A stretch of DNA of 64,000 nucleotides from assembly GCA_002362385.1 (NCBI GenBank), contig DEUB01000067.1:8897-72896 (forward strand). The letters are read 5' to 3'. Below the pieces are notes generated by a model. That model searched no databases. It worked only from the letters and a program-made list of their open reading frames with translations, and was not told the DNA's origin. This document shows, piece by piece, positions 1 through 7,982 of this stretch. The position numbers were made by a program, and so were the translations under genes. The DNA is from Lachnospiraceae bacterium UBA3273 (GTDB taxonomy: Bacteria > Bacillota > Clostridia > Lachnospirales > Lachnospiraceae). The stretch's first letter is position 1. Each line of letters begins with the position of its first letter.

Positions 1-1
1 C

Positions 2-178
2 CTGCCCAAATCCAACGTCTTATATTTTGAACTGGAAAATGACGGATGGTGCTGTGCAAGACCTTCCGGAACAGAGCCGAAGATCAAATTCTATATGGGC
101 GTAAAAGGAACTTCTTTAGAACACTCAAAGAAACTGGCAGAAAAACTTCAGGCAACCCTGCTAGGATTAGTCGAATAA
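2..178 (+). CDS. Phosphomannomutase/phosphoglucomutase, C-terminal end (partial)
   Basis: The window opens inside this gene; reading in frame from base 2 gives the last 58 residues and a TAA stop at 176-178. The fragment contains RPSGTEPKIKFY, the phosphate-binding loop of the C-terminal domain of alpha-D-phosphohexomutases, which interconvert hexose 1- and 6-phosphates in the cytoplasm. It ends 15 bases before manA, and mannose/fucose genes follow, so a phosphomannomutase role (Man-6-P to Man-1-P for GDP-mannose) is likely. A phosphoglucomutase cannot be excluded because the active-site serine region lies outside the window. Confidence 0.85.
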   Translation: MPKSNVLYFELENDGWCCARPSGTEPKIKFYMGVKGTSLEHSKKLAEKLQATLLGLVE

Positions 179-193
179 GGAGGGGAAGAAAAC

Positions 194-1120
194 ATGGACA
201 TTTTATTTTTGGAACCTATATTCAAGGAAATGGTCTGGGGAGGCAGCTGCCTGAAAAATTTCGGTTTTGACATACCCTCGGGCAAAACCGGCGAGTGCTG
301 GGCTGTTTCCGCCCATCCCCACGGGGACTGTGCGATCAGAAACGGAATCTACAAGGGATGGCATTTAAGCCGCCTGTGGGAAGAGCACAGGGAGCTTTTT
401 GGAAATATGCAGGGGGACAGATTTCCCCTCCTTGTAAAGATCATCGATGCCAAGGAGGACTTAAGCATCCAGGTCCATCCTGACGATGCCTATGCAAGGG
501 AACATGAAAACGGCTCCCTTGGCAAGACCGAATGCTGGTACGTGCTGGACTGCGACGAAGACGCTACCATTATCATCGGCCACCGTGCAAAGGATAAAGA
601 GGAAATGAAACAGATGATAGAGCAAAAACGGTGGACGGAATTTCTGCGGGAGATCCCTGTTAAAAAAGGCGATTTCTTCCAGATCGAGCCGGGCACCCTT
701 CACGCCATAAAAGGGGGCACCCTCATACTGGAGACCCAGCAGAACAGCGACATTACATACCGTGTCTACGACTACGACCGGATGAACGAAGGAAGCCCGC
801 GCCCTCTTCATTTGAAACAAAGCCTGGACGTTTTAAAGGCTCCATACATTCTGCATACCCGTAATAATATAGAAAGCCCGCTGAAGGCCCCCGGCATTAC
901 CTGCCTTGAGAGCTGCAGCTGTTACACCGTCTGGAAAATAGACGTATCCGGCAAAACCGAATTTGAGGCCTTATCCCCTTTCATGATCCTCTCCGTAGTG
1001 GAAGGCTTCGGCGAAATAAACAATATCCTCATAAGAAAAGGCGACCACTTCATCCTGCCTTCCGATTACGGCGCAGTAACCCTTGCCGGCAAAATGAAGC
1101 TCATCGCCTCAACACCATAA
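194..1120 (+). CDS. manA: Mannose-6-phosphate isomerase, type I
   Basis: Predicted zinc enzyme of 308 residues interconverting fructose-6-P and mannose-6-P, feeding GDP-mannose synthesis. The metal ligands of the type I family are visible: Q93 and H95 in QVHPDD, E113 in KTECWY and H170 in GTLHAI; R190 in the YRVYDYDR motif is the usual catalytic arginine. The length fits the short bacterial ManA form with a C-terminal cupin half. The start has a strong AAGGAGGGG site and lies 15 bases after the mutase stop, so the two are co-transcribed. A second ManA domain is present in the fusion protein at 4301-6628, so the window encodes this activity twice. Confidence 0.93.
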   Translation: MDILFLEPIFKEMVWGGSCLKNFGFDIPSGKTGECWAVSAHPHGDCAIRNGIYKGWHLSRLWEEHRELFGNMQGDRFPLLVKIIDAKEDLSIQVHPDDAYAREHENGSLGKTECWYVLDCDEDATIIIGHRAKDKEEMKQMIEQKRWTEFLREIPVKKGDFFQIEPGTLHAIKGGTLILETQQNSDITYRVYDYDRMNEGSPRPLHLKQSLDVLKAPYILHTRNNIESPLKAPGITCLESCSCYTVWKIDVSGKTEFEALSPFMILSVVEGFGEINNILIRKGDHFILPSDYGAVTLAGKMKLIASTP

Positions 1121-1144
1121 AAAACTACATCCAGCCGATTTGCC

Positions 1145-1196
1145 GCCCTGAAGGTTATTCCTATCAAAGCCATGCACACCCTTCAGGGCGTTCTTT
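1145..1196. terminator. Terminator between convergent genes
   Basis: Perfect 10-bp inverted repeat GCCCTGAAGG (1145-1154) and CCTTCAGGGC (1180-1189), loop of 25 bases, followed on the + strand by GTTCTTTCT. It lies between the convergent manA and AraC-type genes and probably serves manA, and possibly both. Confidence 0.7.
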
Positions 1197-2036
1197 CTAC
1201 CACTTCTGCCTATACCTGCTAGGCGTCATCGACTCATATTTCACGAAAACTTTGGTAAAATAATTAACATCAGGAATTCCGCAGTCGGCAGCAATGGAAC
1301 TTACGGAAGCCCCGCTGAAGCGAAGCAGCTTTTTTGCTTCATTGATACGCCTGCTGTTCAAATAACTCCCGATCGTAGTGCCGGTGGCCTTTTTAAACTC
1401 CCTGGACAGATAAAATTTGCTCAGATAAAACCGGGAAGAAAGCATATCCAGGCTGATGTCCTCTTTGAAATTCTCATCCAGAAATTTTTGTACCGCCAGG
1501 ATCTTCTCATAGAGGTTATCCCCCTTTCCGCGATGAATGGGCAAAGATTCCAAATAGCATGCGGTAACAATGTCCGTAAGATTTTTATGGCAGATCTGTT
1601 CATAACAGGGACCCTTTGCGGACTGTTGTTCAAAAATGTTGTTTAAGGCGCCGATAAAAGCGGTGGCGTCTCCGGGATGAAAAATAAAAAGGCCGTCCTG
1701 CTCGCTGTAATGACGGTATATATGGGCGGCGTCATTTCCGTAAAAATGCACCCAGAACAACTCCCAGGAGTCCTCCTTGCTGCTTTCGTGGGAGTACTCC
1801 TCCAGGCAGTCGATAAAAACACAATCCCCGGTGGATAAGGGATGCTCCCTGTCCCGGTAGGTCAGCACGCCGCTGCCTTTCATGACAAAAAAGAACAGCA
1901 GAGAAGCAAGATTATCCCTGCGGCTGATATGAGGTTCAATGCTTTGGAGCGTTCCGGTTTCCTGAACGTATAAATAGTGGGCTTTGGCATAAGCCGACGG
2001 CGTTGCGATAATGCGGTTGGAATGGCGTGTGTTCAT
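1197..2036 (-). CDS. AraC-family transcriptional regulator
   Basis: 279 residues. The N-terminal half has the pattern of an AraC sugar-sensing cupin (for example VLTYRDREHPLSTGDCVFID). The C-terminal 100 residues form the two helix-turn-helix units of the family, with SKFYLSREFKKATG as the first recognition region and a second unit ending NYFTKVFVKYESMTPSRYRQ. The start is preceded by GGAGG. It is divergent from the GDP-fucose/GDP-mannose genes, with 188 bases between starts, so those genes are the obvious candidate targets. The effector is not evident from sequence. Confidence 0.9.
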   Translation of the reverse strand: MNTRHSNRIIATPSAYAKAHYLYVQETGTLQSIEPHISRRDNLASLLFFFVMKGSGVLTYRDREHPLSTGDCVFIDCLEEYSHESSKEDSWELFWVHFYGNDAAHIYRHYSEQDGLFIFHPGDATAFIGALNNIFEQQSAKGPCYEQICHKNLTDIVTACYLESLPIHRGKGDNLYEKILAVQKFLDENFKEDISLDMLSSRFYLSKFYLSREFKKATGTTIGSYLNSRRINEAKKLLRFSGASVSSIAADCGIPDVNYFTKVFVKYESMTPSRYRQKW

Positions 2037-2094
2037 AAAAGCCTCCTAAATGCAGTATGGACGGGTATGAAAATTATCATACGTTGTATCCGGG

Positions 2095-2122
2095 TTGACT
2101 GATATAGCAATATTTTACTATT
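2095..2122 (+). promoter_or_regulatory. Candidate sigma-A promoter for fcl-manC genes
   Basis: TTGACT (2095-2100) and TACTAT (2117-2122) with a 16-base spacer, about 100 bases upstream of the chosen fcl start and inside the divergent intergenic region shared with the AraC-type gene. The -10 match is modest, so this is a candidate only. Confidence 0.4.
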
Positions 2123-2224
2123 TGTAGGCAAAATTGTCCATTGCTTTCGGATCTTCAAAAGGCGTAGATTAATAAGAGGTTTTTAGAATGATTTGGTTTG
2201 GAAAAACCGGAGAGGAATCAGGAT

Positions 2225-3175
2225 ATGAATAAGACGGATAAAATTTATGTGGCAGGCCATAGAGGACTGGTAGGAAGCGCAATCGTCAGAAACCTTAAGT
2301 CCAAAGGCTACAACAATATCGTGGGCAGGACCCATAAAGAACTGGAACTGACGGACCAGCAGGCCGTCCGGGCTTTTTTTGAGGAGGAGAGGCCGGATGT
2401 GGTAGTGCTAGCCGCAGCTAAAGTCGGCGGTATCAACGCCAATAACACAACCCCTGCGGAATTTATTTATGACAACATGCAGGTACAGTGCAATGTGATC
2501 CACTGCTGTCATCAATACGGGGTAAAGAAACTTTTGTTTTTGGGAAGCACCTGTATCTATCCCAAGATGGCGCCTCAGCCCATACCGGAGGATGCGTTGC
2601 TTACGGGACCTTTGGAAACTACCAATGAAGCCTATGCAGTTGCCAAGATCGCCGGAATGGAGATGTGCAAATTTTACAAACGGCAGTACGGGGATGACTT
2701 TATCAGCTGTATGCCCACAAATCTGTACGGCCCCCACGACAATTACGACTTAAACGGCTCTCATGTGCTTCCTGCCATGATCAGGAAATTCCATGAGGCC
2801 AAGCTTAACCACGCTCCTTCTGTTGAACTTTGGGGAACAGGAACGCCCCTGCGGGAGTTTTTGTATGTGGATGACATGGCGGACGCCTGCGTCTTCCTTT
2901 TGGAAAATTATAACGGCGAACAGCATGTGAATATCGGCACGGGCAAGGAGATTACCATAAAGGAGCTGGCGGAAATGGTAAAGAAAACCGTGGGCTTTGA
3001 GGGAGAGATCATATGGAATGACAGTATGCCCGACGGAACCCCCAGAAAGCTTACGGATGTGACCAAGCTTCATTCGCTTGGATGGAGACATAAGGTGGAA
3101 CTGGAAGAAGGGATCCGGATGGCCTATGACTGGTTTAGGGAAAATGTGGACCATGCCCGCATGAATGGAAGATAA
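2225..3175 (+). CDS. fcl: GDP-L-fucose synthase
   Basis: 316 residues, the usual length for the family. This short-chain dehydrogenase-type epimerase/reductase turns GDP-4-keto-6-deoxymannose into GDP-L-fucose with NADPH. The nucleotide-binding GHRGLVG loop is at 11-17, the catalytic serine in GST at 107-109, and the YxxxK pair is Y137 and K141. The ATG at 2225 is preferred to an in-frame TTG at 2198 because AGAGG precedes it and the length then matches homologs. The partner GDP-mannose 4,6-dehydratase (gmd) is not in this window; the substrate must come from a gene elsewhere. Confidence 0.92.
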   Translation: MNKTDKIYVAGHRGLVGSAIVRNLKSKGYNNIVGRTHKELELTDQQAVRAFFEEERPDVVVLAAAKVGGINANNTTPAEFIYDNMQVQCNVIHCCHQYGVKKLLFLGSTCIYPKMAPQPIPEDALLTGPLETTNEAYAVAKIAGMEMCKFYKRQYGDDFISCMPTNLYGPHDNYDLNGSHVLPAMIRKFHEAKLNHAPSVELWGTGTPLREFLYVDDMADACVFLLENYNGEQHVNIGTGKEITIKELAEMVKKTVGFEGEIIWNDSMPDGTPRKLTDVTKLHSLGWRHKVELEEGIRMAYDWFRENVDHARMNGR

Positions 3176-3196
3176 GACAGAGGAGAAAGAACAAAA

Positions 3197-4288
3197 ATGA
3201 ACAAATTCGGTGTGATCATGGCAGGCGGCGGCGGAACGCGGTTGTGGCCTTTGAGCAGAAAAGAAAGACCCAAACAGTTGTTGAACTTAAGCGGAAAGGA
3301 TCTGATGATCAATGAGACTTTAGACCGTTTGTCAAAGAACATTCCGCGGGAAAATATGTTTATTGTTACCAACGCGGTCCAGGCGGAGCTGATGAAAAAG
3401 GAAACAAAGGGCCGTATGCAGGATGATCATGTACTGGTGGAGCCTGCAGCGAGGAATACGGCTGCCTGCATCGGCTATGCGGCTATGGAGATCGTGAAGA
3501 AATACGGGGACGGTATTATGTGCATCCTCCCTTCCGACCATTTTATCAAAAACGAAAAGGAGTTTTCCGCCATTATCAATGCGGCTGTCATAGCTGCGGA
3601 AAAGACGGATGCCTTAGTTACCATCGGCATCAAACCGTCGTTTCCTGCCACAGGCTATGGCTATATCCGCGTAAAGCCGGGAAGTGAGACTGCTGTGGGA
3701 GATGAAAATGAGAAAAACTATTCCATAGTGGAAGAGTTTGTTGAAAAACCGGATTTAGAAACAGCGGAAAAATACGTAAAAGAGGGATGCTATTCCTGGA
3801 ACAGCGGCATGTTCATCTGGAAGGCTTCCACCATCCTTTCTTATATGAGCAGACTGCTTCCGGATGTATATGCCTGCCTTGAAAAAATAGGAAATGCCAT
3901 GAATACTCCCGATGAGCGGAAGGTCATTGAAGAGGTATATCCGGTAATTCCCAAGATTTCCATCGATTACGGCATTATGGAACGGGCAGATCATGTTCTG
4001 GTCATTTCGGGAGAATTCGGATGGAATGATATCGGCAGCCTGGATATGTTAAGCATTATGAAGGACGCGGATGAGAATGGAAATACGGCTTATGGGGAAC
4101 AGCTGTTGATCGATACAAAGGACTGTATTGTTTATGGGACGGACAAGCTCATAGCCACAGTGGGGATTTCGGACCTGATCGTGGTCCAGACAGAGGATGC
4201 GGTCTTAGTCTGTCATAAGGACAAGTCCCAAGATGTAAAGACTATTGTGGAAGCATTAAAGGAACAGGAGAAAGAACATTACCTGTAG
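3197..4288 (+). CDS. manC: Mannose-1-phosphate guanylyltransferase
   Basis: 363 residues; makes GDP-mannose from Man-1-P and GTP. All family signatures are intact: GGGGTRLWPLSRKERPKQ at 10-27 (GTP and phosphate binding), PSDHFI, EEFVEKPD (sugar-phosphate side), WNSGMFIW and FGWNDIGS (metal aspartate). It is the short, isomerase-less form of the enzyme. It follows fcl by 21 bases and precedes the fusion gene by 12, forming one operon. Its intact motifs contrast with the damaged nucleotidyltransferase domain of the next gene. Confidence 0.93.
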   Translation: MNKFGVIMAGGGGTRLWPLSRKERPKQLLNLSGKDLMINETLDRLSKNIPRENMFIVTNAVQAELMKKETKGRMQDDHVLVEPAARNTAACIGYAAMEIVKKYGDGIMCILPSDHFIKNEKEFSAIINAAVIAAEKTDALVTIGIKPSFPATGYGYIRVKPGSETAVGDENEKNYSIVEEFVEKPDLETAEKYVKEGCYSWNSGMFIWKASTILSYMSRLLPDVYACLEKIGNAMNTPDERKVIEEVYPVIPKISIDYGIMERADHVLVISGEFGWNDIGSLDMLSIMKDADENGNTAYGEQLLIDTKDCIVYGTDKLIATVGISDLIVVQTEDAVLVCHKDKSQDVKTIVEALKEQEKEHYL

Positions 4289-4300
4289 TAAGGAAGATAA

Positions 4301-6628
4301 ATGAAATGTTTTGTTTTAGCGGGAGGCAGCGGCGATGCACTGTGGCCGCTGTCCCGTAAAAATTACCCCAAACAATTTATATATATCAGGGAAGGCAGAT
4401 CGCTGTTTCAGGAGACGATAGCGAGGAATCTGCCTTTTTGTGACGATTTCTATATTATTACCAACAAAAAATACCGCTACATTGTGGAAGGGCAGATGCA
4501 GGCTTTCCAGGGTCTGTCATATCAGTGCTTTCTGGAGGAAAAAGGGCGTCAGACGGCTCCTGCCGTTGCCATTGCCTCTATGTGCGTGGAACCGGAGGAA
4601 ACGGTGCTGGTGGTCTCTACGGACCATCTGATCGGAGAAGGAGATTATAACGGCACGATACTGGCGGCGAAGGAGCTTCTTTCGGATGACAATATCGTGG
4701 CGGTGGGATGCGACGCCTCCCAAATGGAAAATGAAGAAGCCTTAAAAGGACACGGGGCATTCATTTGTGAAGGAAACAGGGTGAAAAAATTTATTGCAAG
4801 ATGCAGGGAGCCATTGGCAAAAGAGGGAGAAGTGCTTTTGGACAGCGGTATATTCATGATGAAGGCCGGTACTTTTTTAAAGGCGGTCAGGGAAAATGCC
4901 CCGGAGCTGTACGAAAAGTGTCTTTATGGCACAAACCGGGTAAGAATAGCCGGAAAAGCCCTTTTAATCACAAAAAAGTGGCTCGAGACCATCCCTTCTT
5001 TAAGCGTAGGGGAAGGAATTTTTGAAAAATGGGCGGGAAAGCATCTTTATGTTGTCAAAGGAGATTTCAGATGGTCCAGACTGTTAAACCTGGAAAGCTT
5101 TGACGGGCTTGAAGTTCCGTCCCTGCAGGGAGATTCCATTACAAGCGGGTGCAGGAACGTAACCGTTTTGAATGAGGATAAGTCCAGGCTTGTGGTAGTC
5201 AACGACTGTGAGGATCTGGTAGTAGTGAGCACAAAGGACGCCGCTTACATTTCCCGCAGGGGAGAGAGCCATAATATCAGACAGATCATAGAGGACCATT
5301 ATGAAGAACAGAAGGAGATCTTTGACGAAGGGGATATTTATTATACCTCCTGGGGAATTAAGGAAATGCTGAACCGTAGCCGGGGGTATATGGTCAGAAA
5401 GGTTACGATCTTCCCCGGATGCGCCATTTCCATGCACAAGCATGAGAAGCGCAACGAGCACTGGTCCGTTGTCAGCGGAACCGCCACCATTACCATGAAC
5501 GGGGAGACAAAAGAATACGGCAGCAATGACAGCATTTTTGTGCCCGTGGGAACTTTCCACAAAATTTCCAACTGGACCGCCAAGGATCTGGTGGTCATAG
5601 AGGTGTGCGTAGGAACCAGCGCCGGATACAAAACCGGGGACATGGTAAGGGCCGTGGATGATTTTGTGAAGTTAGGACCGGCATACAAGGATTATTTATG
5701 GGGCGGAAAGAGGCTCTATGAAAATTACGGAAAGATAAACAGGGACAACAGGGAGAATATCATAGCCGAAAGCTGGGAGGTATCCGCACACAGCGCAGGC
5801 CCTTCCAGGATCGTGGACGGAAATGATAAGGGCAGGCTGTTCCCCGATTATCTGGAAAAGATCGGGAAAGACGCCCTGGGATGGAAATGCCAGCCCTTTG
5901 ACCGTTTCCCGCTGTTGATCAAATTTATCGATGCGAAGCAGGCATTAAGCGTTCAGGTCCATCCTGATGACGAATATGCCATGAGCGTAGAAGGAGAATA
6001 CGGCAAAAACGAAATGTGGTATGTGATGGATGCTGCGCCGGATGCGGGGCTTTATGTGGGATTTTCCGAGGACCTGACAAAAGAGGAGTGCAGAAGGCGC
6101 ATTGAAGAGGGAACGCTGACGGAGGTTTTAAAGCGGATCCCCGTGAAAAAGGGAGACGTCATTTTTGTAAAAGCAGGAACCGTTCACGCCATTTTAGAGG
6201 GACTCCTGATTTTGGAGATACAGCAGAGTTCCAATGCCACCTACAGGCTTTATGACTATGACAGGGTGGACAAAAACGGCAACAAAAGGCAGCTTCATTT
6301 AGAAAAGGCACTGGATAATCTGGATTATCATACCTATGAATGCTCTTTGGAACCGGAAGGGGCAAAGGAACAGGGAAAGGGATATACAAAGCAGCTTTTG
6401 GGAGAATGCAAATATTTTTCCGCTATCCTTTATGAAGTGGAGGATGAGGCAGAGCTTTCATTGGATGACGCATCTTTCAGCGCGATCGTGTTTTTGGAAG
6501 GAATTGGGACCATAGAGACGGAAAACAGGCAGAGCCGGTTTAGCGCCGGGGACAGCTTTTTTGTGCCTGCCGGGAAAAAGGTTTTAAGGATAAAAGGAAG
6601 AGGGAAATTTGTACTAAGCAGGATCTAA
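4301..6628 (+). CDS. Nucleotidyltransferase-like / cupin / ManA three-domain fusion
   Basis: 775 residues. Residues 1 to about 345 have the fold order of mannose-1-phosphate guanylyltransferase. About 350-460 is the cupin of type II phosphomannose isomerase (GCAISMHKHEKRNEHW, then VPVGTFHKISN). About 465-775 is a complete type I ManA with Q552, H554 in QVHPDD, KNEMWY, TVHAI and YRLYDYDR. The nucleotidyltransferase signatures are eroded: GGSGDALWP replaces GTRLWP, the EKP motif reads IARCREP, WNSGMF reads LDSGIF, and GWxDxG reads FRWSRLL. The isomerase is therefore probably active while the first domain is catalytically dead or regulatory. It follows manC in the same operon. Confidence 0.85.
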   Translation: MKCFVLAGGSGDALWPLSRKNYPKQFIYIREGRSLFQETIARNLPFCDDFYIITNKKYRYIVEGQMQAFQGLSYQCFLEEKGRQTAPAVAIASMCVEPEETVLVVSTDHLIGEGDYNGTILAAKELLSDDNIVAVGCDASQMENEEALKGHGAFICEGNRVKKFIARCREPLAKEGEVLLDSGIFMMKAGTFLKAVRENAPELYEKCLYGTNRVRIAGKALLITKKWLETIPSLSVGEGIFEKWAGKHLYVVKGDFRWSRLLNLESFDGLEVPSLQGDSITSGCRNVTVLNEDKSRLVVVNDCEDLVVVSTKDAAYISRRGESHNIRQIIEDHYEEQKEIFDEGDIYYTSWGIKEMLNRSRGYMVRKVTIFPGCAISMHKHEKRNEHWSVVSGTATITMNGETKEYGSNDSIFVPVGTFHKISNWTAKDLVVIEVCVGTSAGYKTGDMVRAVDDFVKLGPAYKDYLWGGKRLYENYGKINRDNRENIIAESWEVSAHSAGPSRIVDGNDKGRLFPDYLEKIGKDALGWKCQPFDRFPLLIKFIDAKQALSVQVHPDDEYAMSVEGEYGKNEMWYVMDAAPDAGLYVGFSEDLTKEECRRRIEEGTLTEVLKRIPVKKGDVIFVKAGTVHAILEGLLILEIQQSSNATYRLYDYDRVDKNGNKRQLHLEKALDNLDYHTYECSLEPEGAKEQGKGYTKQLLGECKYFSAILYEVEDEAELSLDDASFSAIVFLEGIGTIETENRQSRFSAGDSFFVPAGKKVLRIKGRGKFVLSRI

Positions 6629-6643
6629 TGGACAAATGTCCAT
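6628..6643. promoter_or_regulatory. Palindrome ATGGACA-AA-TGTCCAT upstream of the first Spo0A_C-like gene
   Basis: Perfect 7-bp arms with a two-base centre, starting on the last base of the preceding stop codon. Its GACA-NN-TGTC core recurs at 7272-7281 upstream of the second paralog. The half site resembles the Spo0A box TGTCGAA, so it may be an operator for these regulators. Confidence 0.45.
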
Positions 6644-6723
6644 AAAAATGTTATATTATATTCAATAACCGCGCAATTTGTTATTAAGATCGTAAAAATC
6701 AGAAAAGAGGCAGAATATCAAGT

Positions 6724-7113
6724 ATGATAAACGAAATGGCAAAGCGCGTCGAGTTAGAGAGATATGCCACAAAGGCTTTGTCGGATTTAGGGGTTCCGAC
6801 ACATCTGAAGGGCTATCATTACATCAGGGAATCCGTTTTGATTTCCCAAACCGATATGGAGGCTTTGAACAGTATCACAAAGCTTTTGTATCCTGAAGTT
6901 GCAAGAATATACAAAACATCAATACAGAAAGTCGAAAGAGCAATACGAAATGCTATTTTGGTGTCGTGGACACGAGGGAATCCTGCGACAATAGAGAAAC
7001 TTTTCGGGTATTCGGATGCAACCGGAAAAGTAAGACCTACCAATAGCGAGTACATCGCCAGACTTACGGACAAAATATGTCTGGAATACAAGGCGGTCAG
7101 TATGGCTTCATGA
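6724..7113 (+). CDS. Stand-alone Spo0A C-terminal-domain protein, copy 1
   Basis: 129 residues that match only the DNA-binding effector domain of Spo0A, with no receiver domain. The recognisable core runs LKGYHYIRESVLI, then TKLLYPEVARIYKTSIQKVERAIRNAI, which is the recognition-helix region, and ends with RPTNSEYIARLTDKI. It is about 70 percent identical by eye to the neighbour at 7401-7787. An AGAGG lies 13 bases before the ATG; an in-frame ATG at 6736 is an alternative start. It may bind 0A-like sites constitutively, compete with Spo0A, or regulate nearby glycan genes; which of these applies is unknown. Confidence 0.8.
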   Translation: MINEMAKRVELERYATKALSDLGVPTHLKGYHYIRESVLISQTDMEALNSITKLLYPEVARIYKTSIQKVERAIRNAILVSWTRGNPATIEKLFGYSDATGKVRPTNSEYIARLTDKICLEYKAVSMAS

Positions 7114-7201
7114 GGTGCACCTAAAATTCTTAATCGCCGAGGTTTCGCGCGGTTATCCTCGGGGAATTTTGCACTAATATAGACAAAAACATTTACAAAA
7201 A

Positions 7202-7245
7202 ATGCCGTTTTAGGGTTTGATGCCTTAAAACGGTATTTTTCTTTT
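7202..7245 (+). terminator. Terminator after Spo0A_C copy 1
   Basis: Stem ATGCCGTTTTAGG pairing with CCTTAAAACGGTAT (one bulge, one G-U), followed by TTTTCTTTTC. A second imperfect stem with a CCGAGG/CCTCGG core lies just before it at 7115-7174. Confidence 0.75.
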
Positions 7246-7266
7246 CGAGAATCTAAAAGGGGCAGA

Positions 7267-7299
7267 AATGCGACATCTGTCGAAAATATGCGACCGACA
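7267..7299. promoter_or_regulatory. 0A-box-like cluster upstream of the second Spo0A_C-like gene
   Basis: The interval holds the palindrome CGACA-TC-TGTCG (7271-7282), an exact 0A box TGTCGAA at 7278-7284, a TTGTCGG-like site on the minus strand (7293-7299), and two ATGCGAC copies (7268-7274 and 7288-7294). It lies about 100 bases upstream of the gene at 7401. Confidence 0.5.
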
Positions 7300-7400
7300 A
7301 TGATAGACATTTTTAAGTGCAAATGGTACTTTAATTACAGAACCGTGCAATTTGCTACATAATAATCTGAAAAAAACGCAGAAAAGGGGAAAGAATTGTA

Positions 7401-7787
7401 ATGAGTGAATTGATTAAGCGCGTGGAGCTGGAGAGATATGTAACAAAAATTATGTTGGATCTGGGAGTTCCTGCACATCTGAAAGGTTATCATTACGTCA
7501 GAGAAGCTATTTTGATTTCCGAAGCCGATATGGAAGCGGTCAGCAGCGTGACAAAGCTTTTGTATCCGGAAATTGCAAGAATATACAAGACAACGCCTCA
7601 AAAGGTAGAAAGAGCGATCAGAAATGCCATTGAGGTGTCATGGGTAAGAGGAAATTGTGCGACAATGGAGGAACTTTTCGGATATTCTCATGATTCCGGA
7701 AAGGGAAGACCTACTAACAGCGAATATATTGCCAGAATTGCGGATAAGATTCGGCTGGATCATAAAGCGGTCAACATTGCTTCATAA
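7401..7787 (+). CDS. Stand-alone Spo0A C-terminal-domain protein, copy 2
   Basis: 128 residues, paralog of the preceding small gene: LKGYHYVREAILI, TKLLYPEIARIYKTTPQKVERAIRNAI and GRPTNSEYIARIADKI are shared. The start has AAAGGGGAAAG upstream. Each copy has its own leader with a common block AACCGYGCAATTTG (6667-6680 and 7341-7354), and each is followed by its own terminator, so gene and control region were duplicated together. There is no receiver domain, so activity is presumably set by abundance. The target is unknown; an exact 0A box in its own leader suggests autoregulation or control by Spo0A. Confidence 0.8.
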   Translation: MSELIKRVELERYVTKIMLDLGVPAHLKGYHYVREAILISEADMEAVSSVTKLLYPEIARIYKTTPQKVERAIRNAIEVSWVRGNCATMEELFGYSHDSGKGRPTNSEYIARIADKIRLDHKAVNIAS

Positions 7788-7805
7788 AGAGAAATGGAAA
7801 GATGA

Positions 7806-7855
7806 AAAAATACCCGGTAGCCTGGCACGGTTGGTTACGGGTATTTTTATTTTGT
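7806..7855 (+). terminator. Terminator after Spo0A_C copy 2
   Basis: Inverted repeat AAAAATACCCG (7806-7816) and CGGGTATTTTT (7838-7848), loop 21 bases, followed by a T-rich run. Confidence 0.85.
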
Positions 7856-7884
7856 AAAAAGAAAATATCATTTTTCGGTTACCC

Positions 7885-7913
7885 TTGAATATTCATCTTC
7901 AATTCTCTATAAT
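7885..7913 (+). promoter_or_regulatory. Sigma-A-type promoter for the NeuB-family gene
   Basis: TTGAAT (7885-7890), 17-base spacer, TATAAT (7908-7913), 69 bases upstream of the start. A second TATAAT at 7932-7937 lacks a good -35. Confidence 0.7.
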
Positions 7914-7982
7914 AAGGGATGGAAAGCAGCGGTATAATAGCAGTAAGATCAAAGTGCAGCTGTTTAACTTATGGAGGCAGAA

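Noticed and set aside
461..820. Minus-strand ORF within manA, and many similar shadow ORFs in other genes
   Set aside because: They mirror the codon structure of the real gene and have no recognisable domain or start signals.
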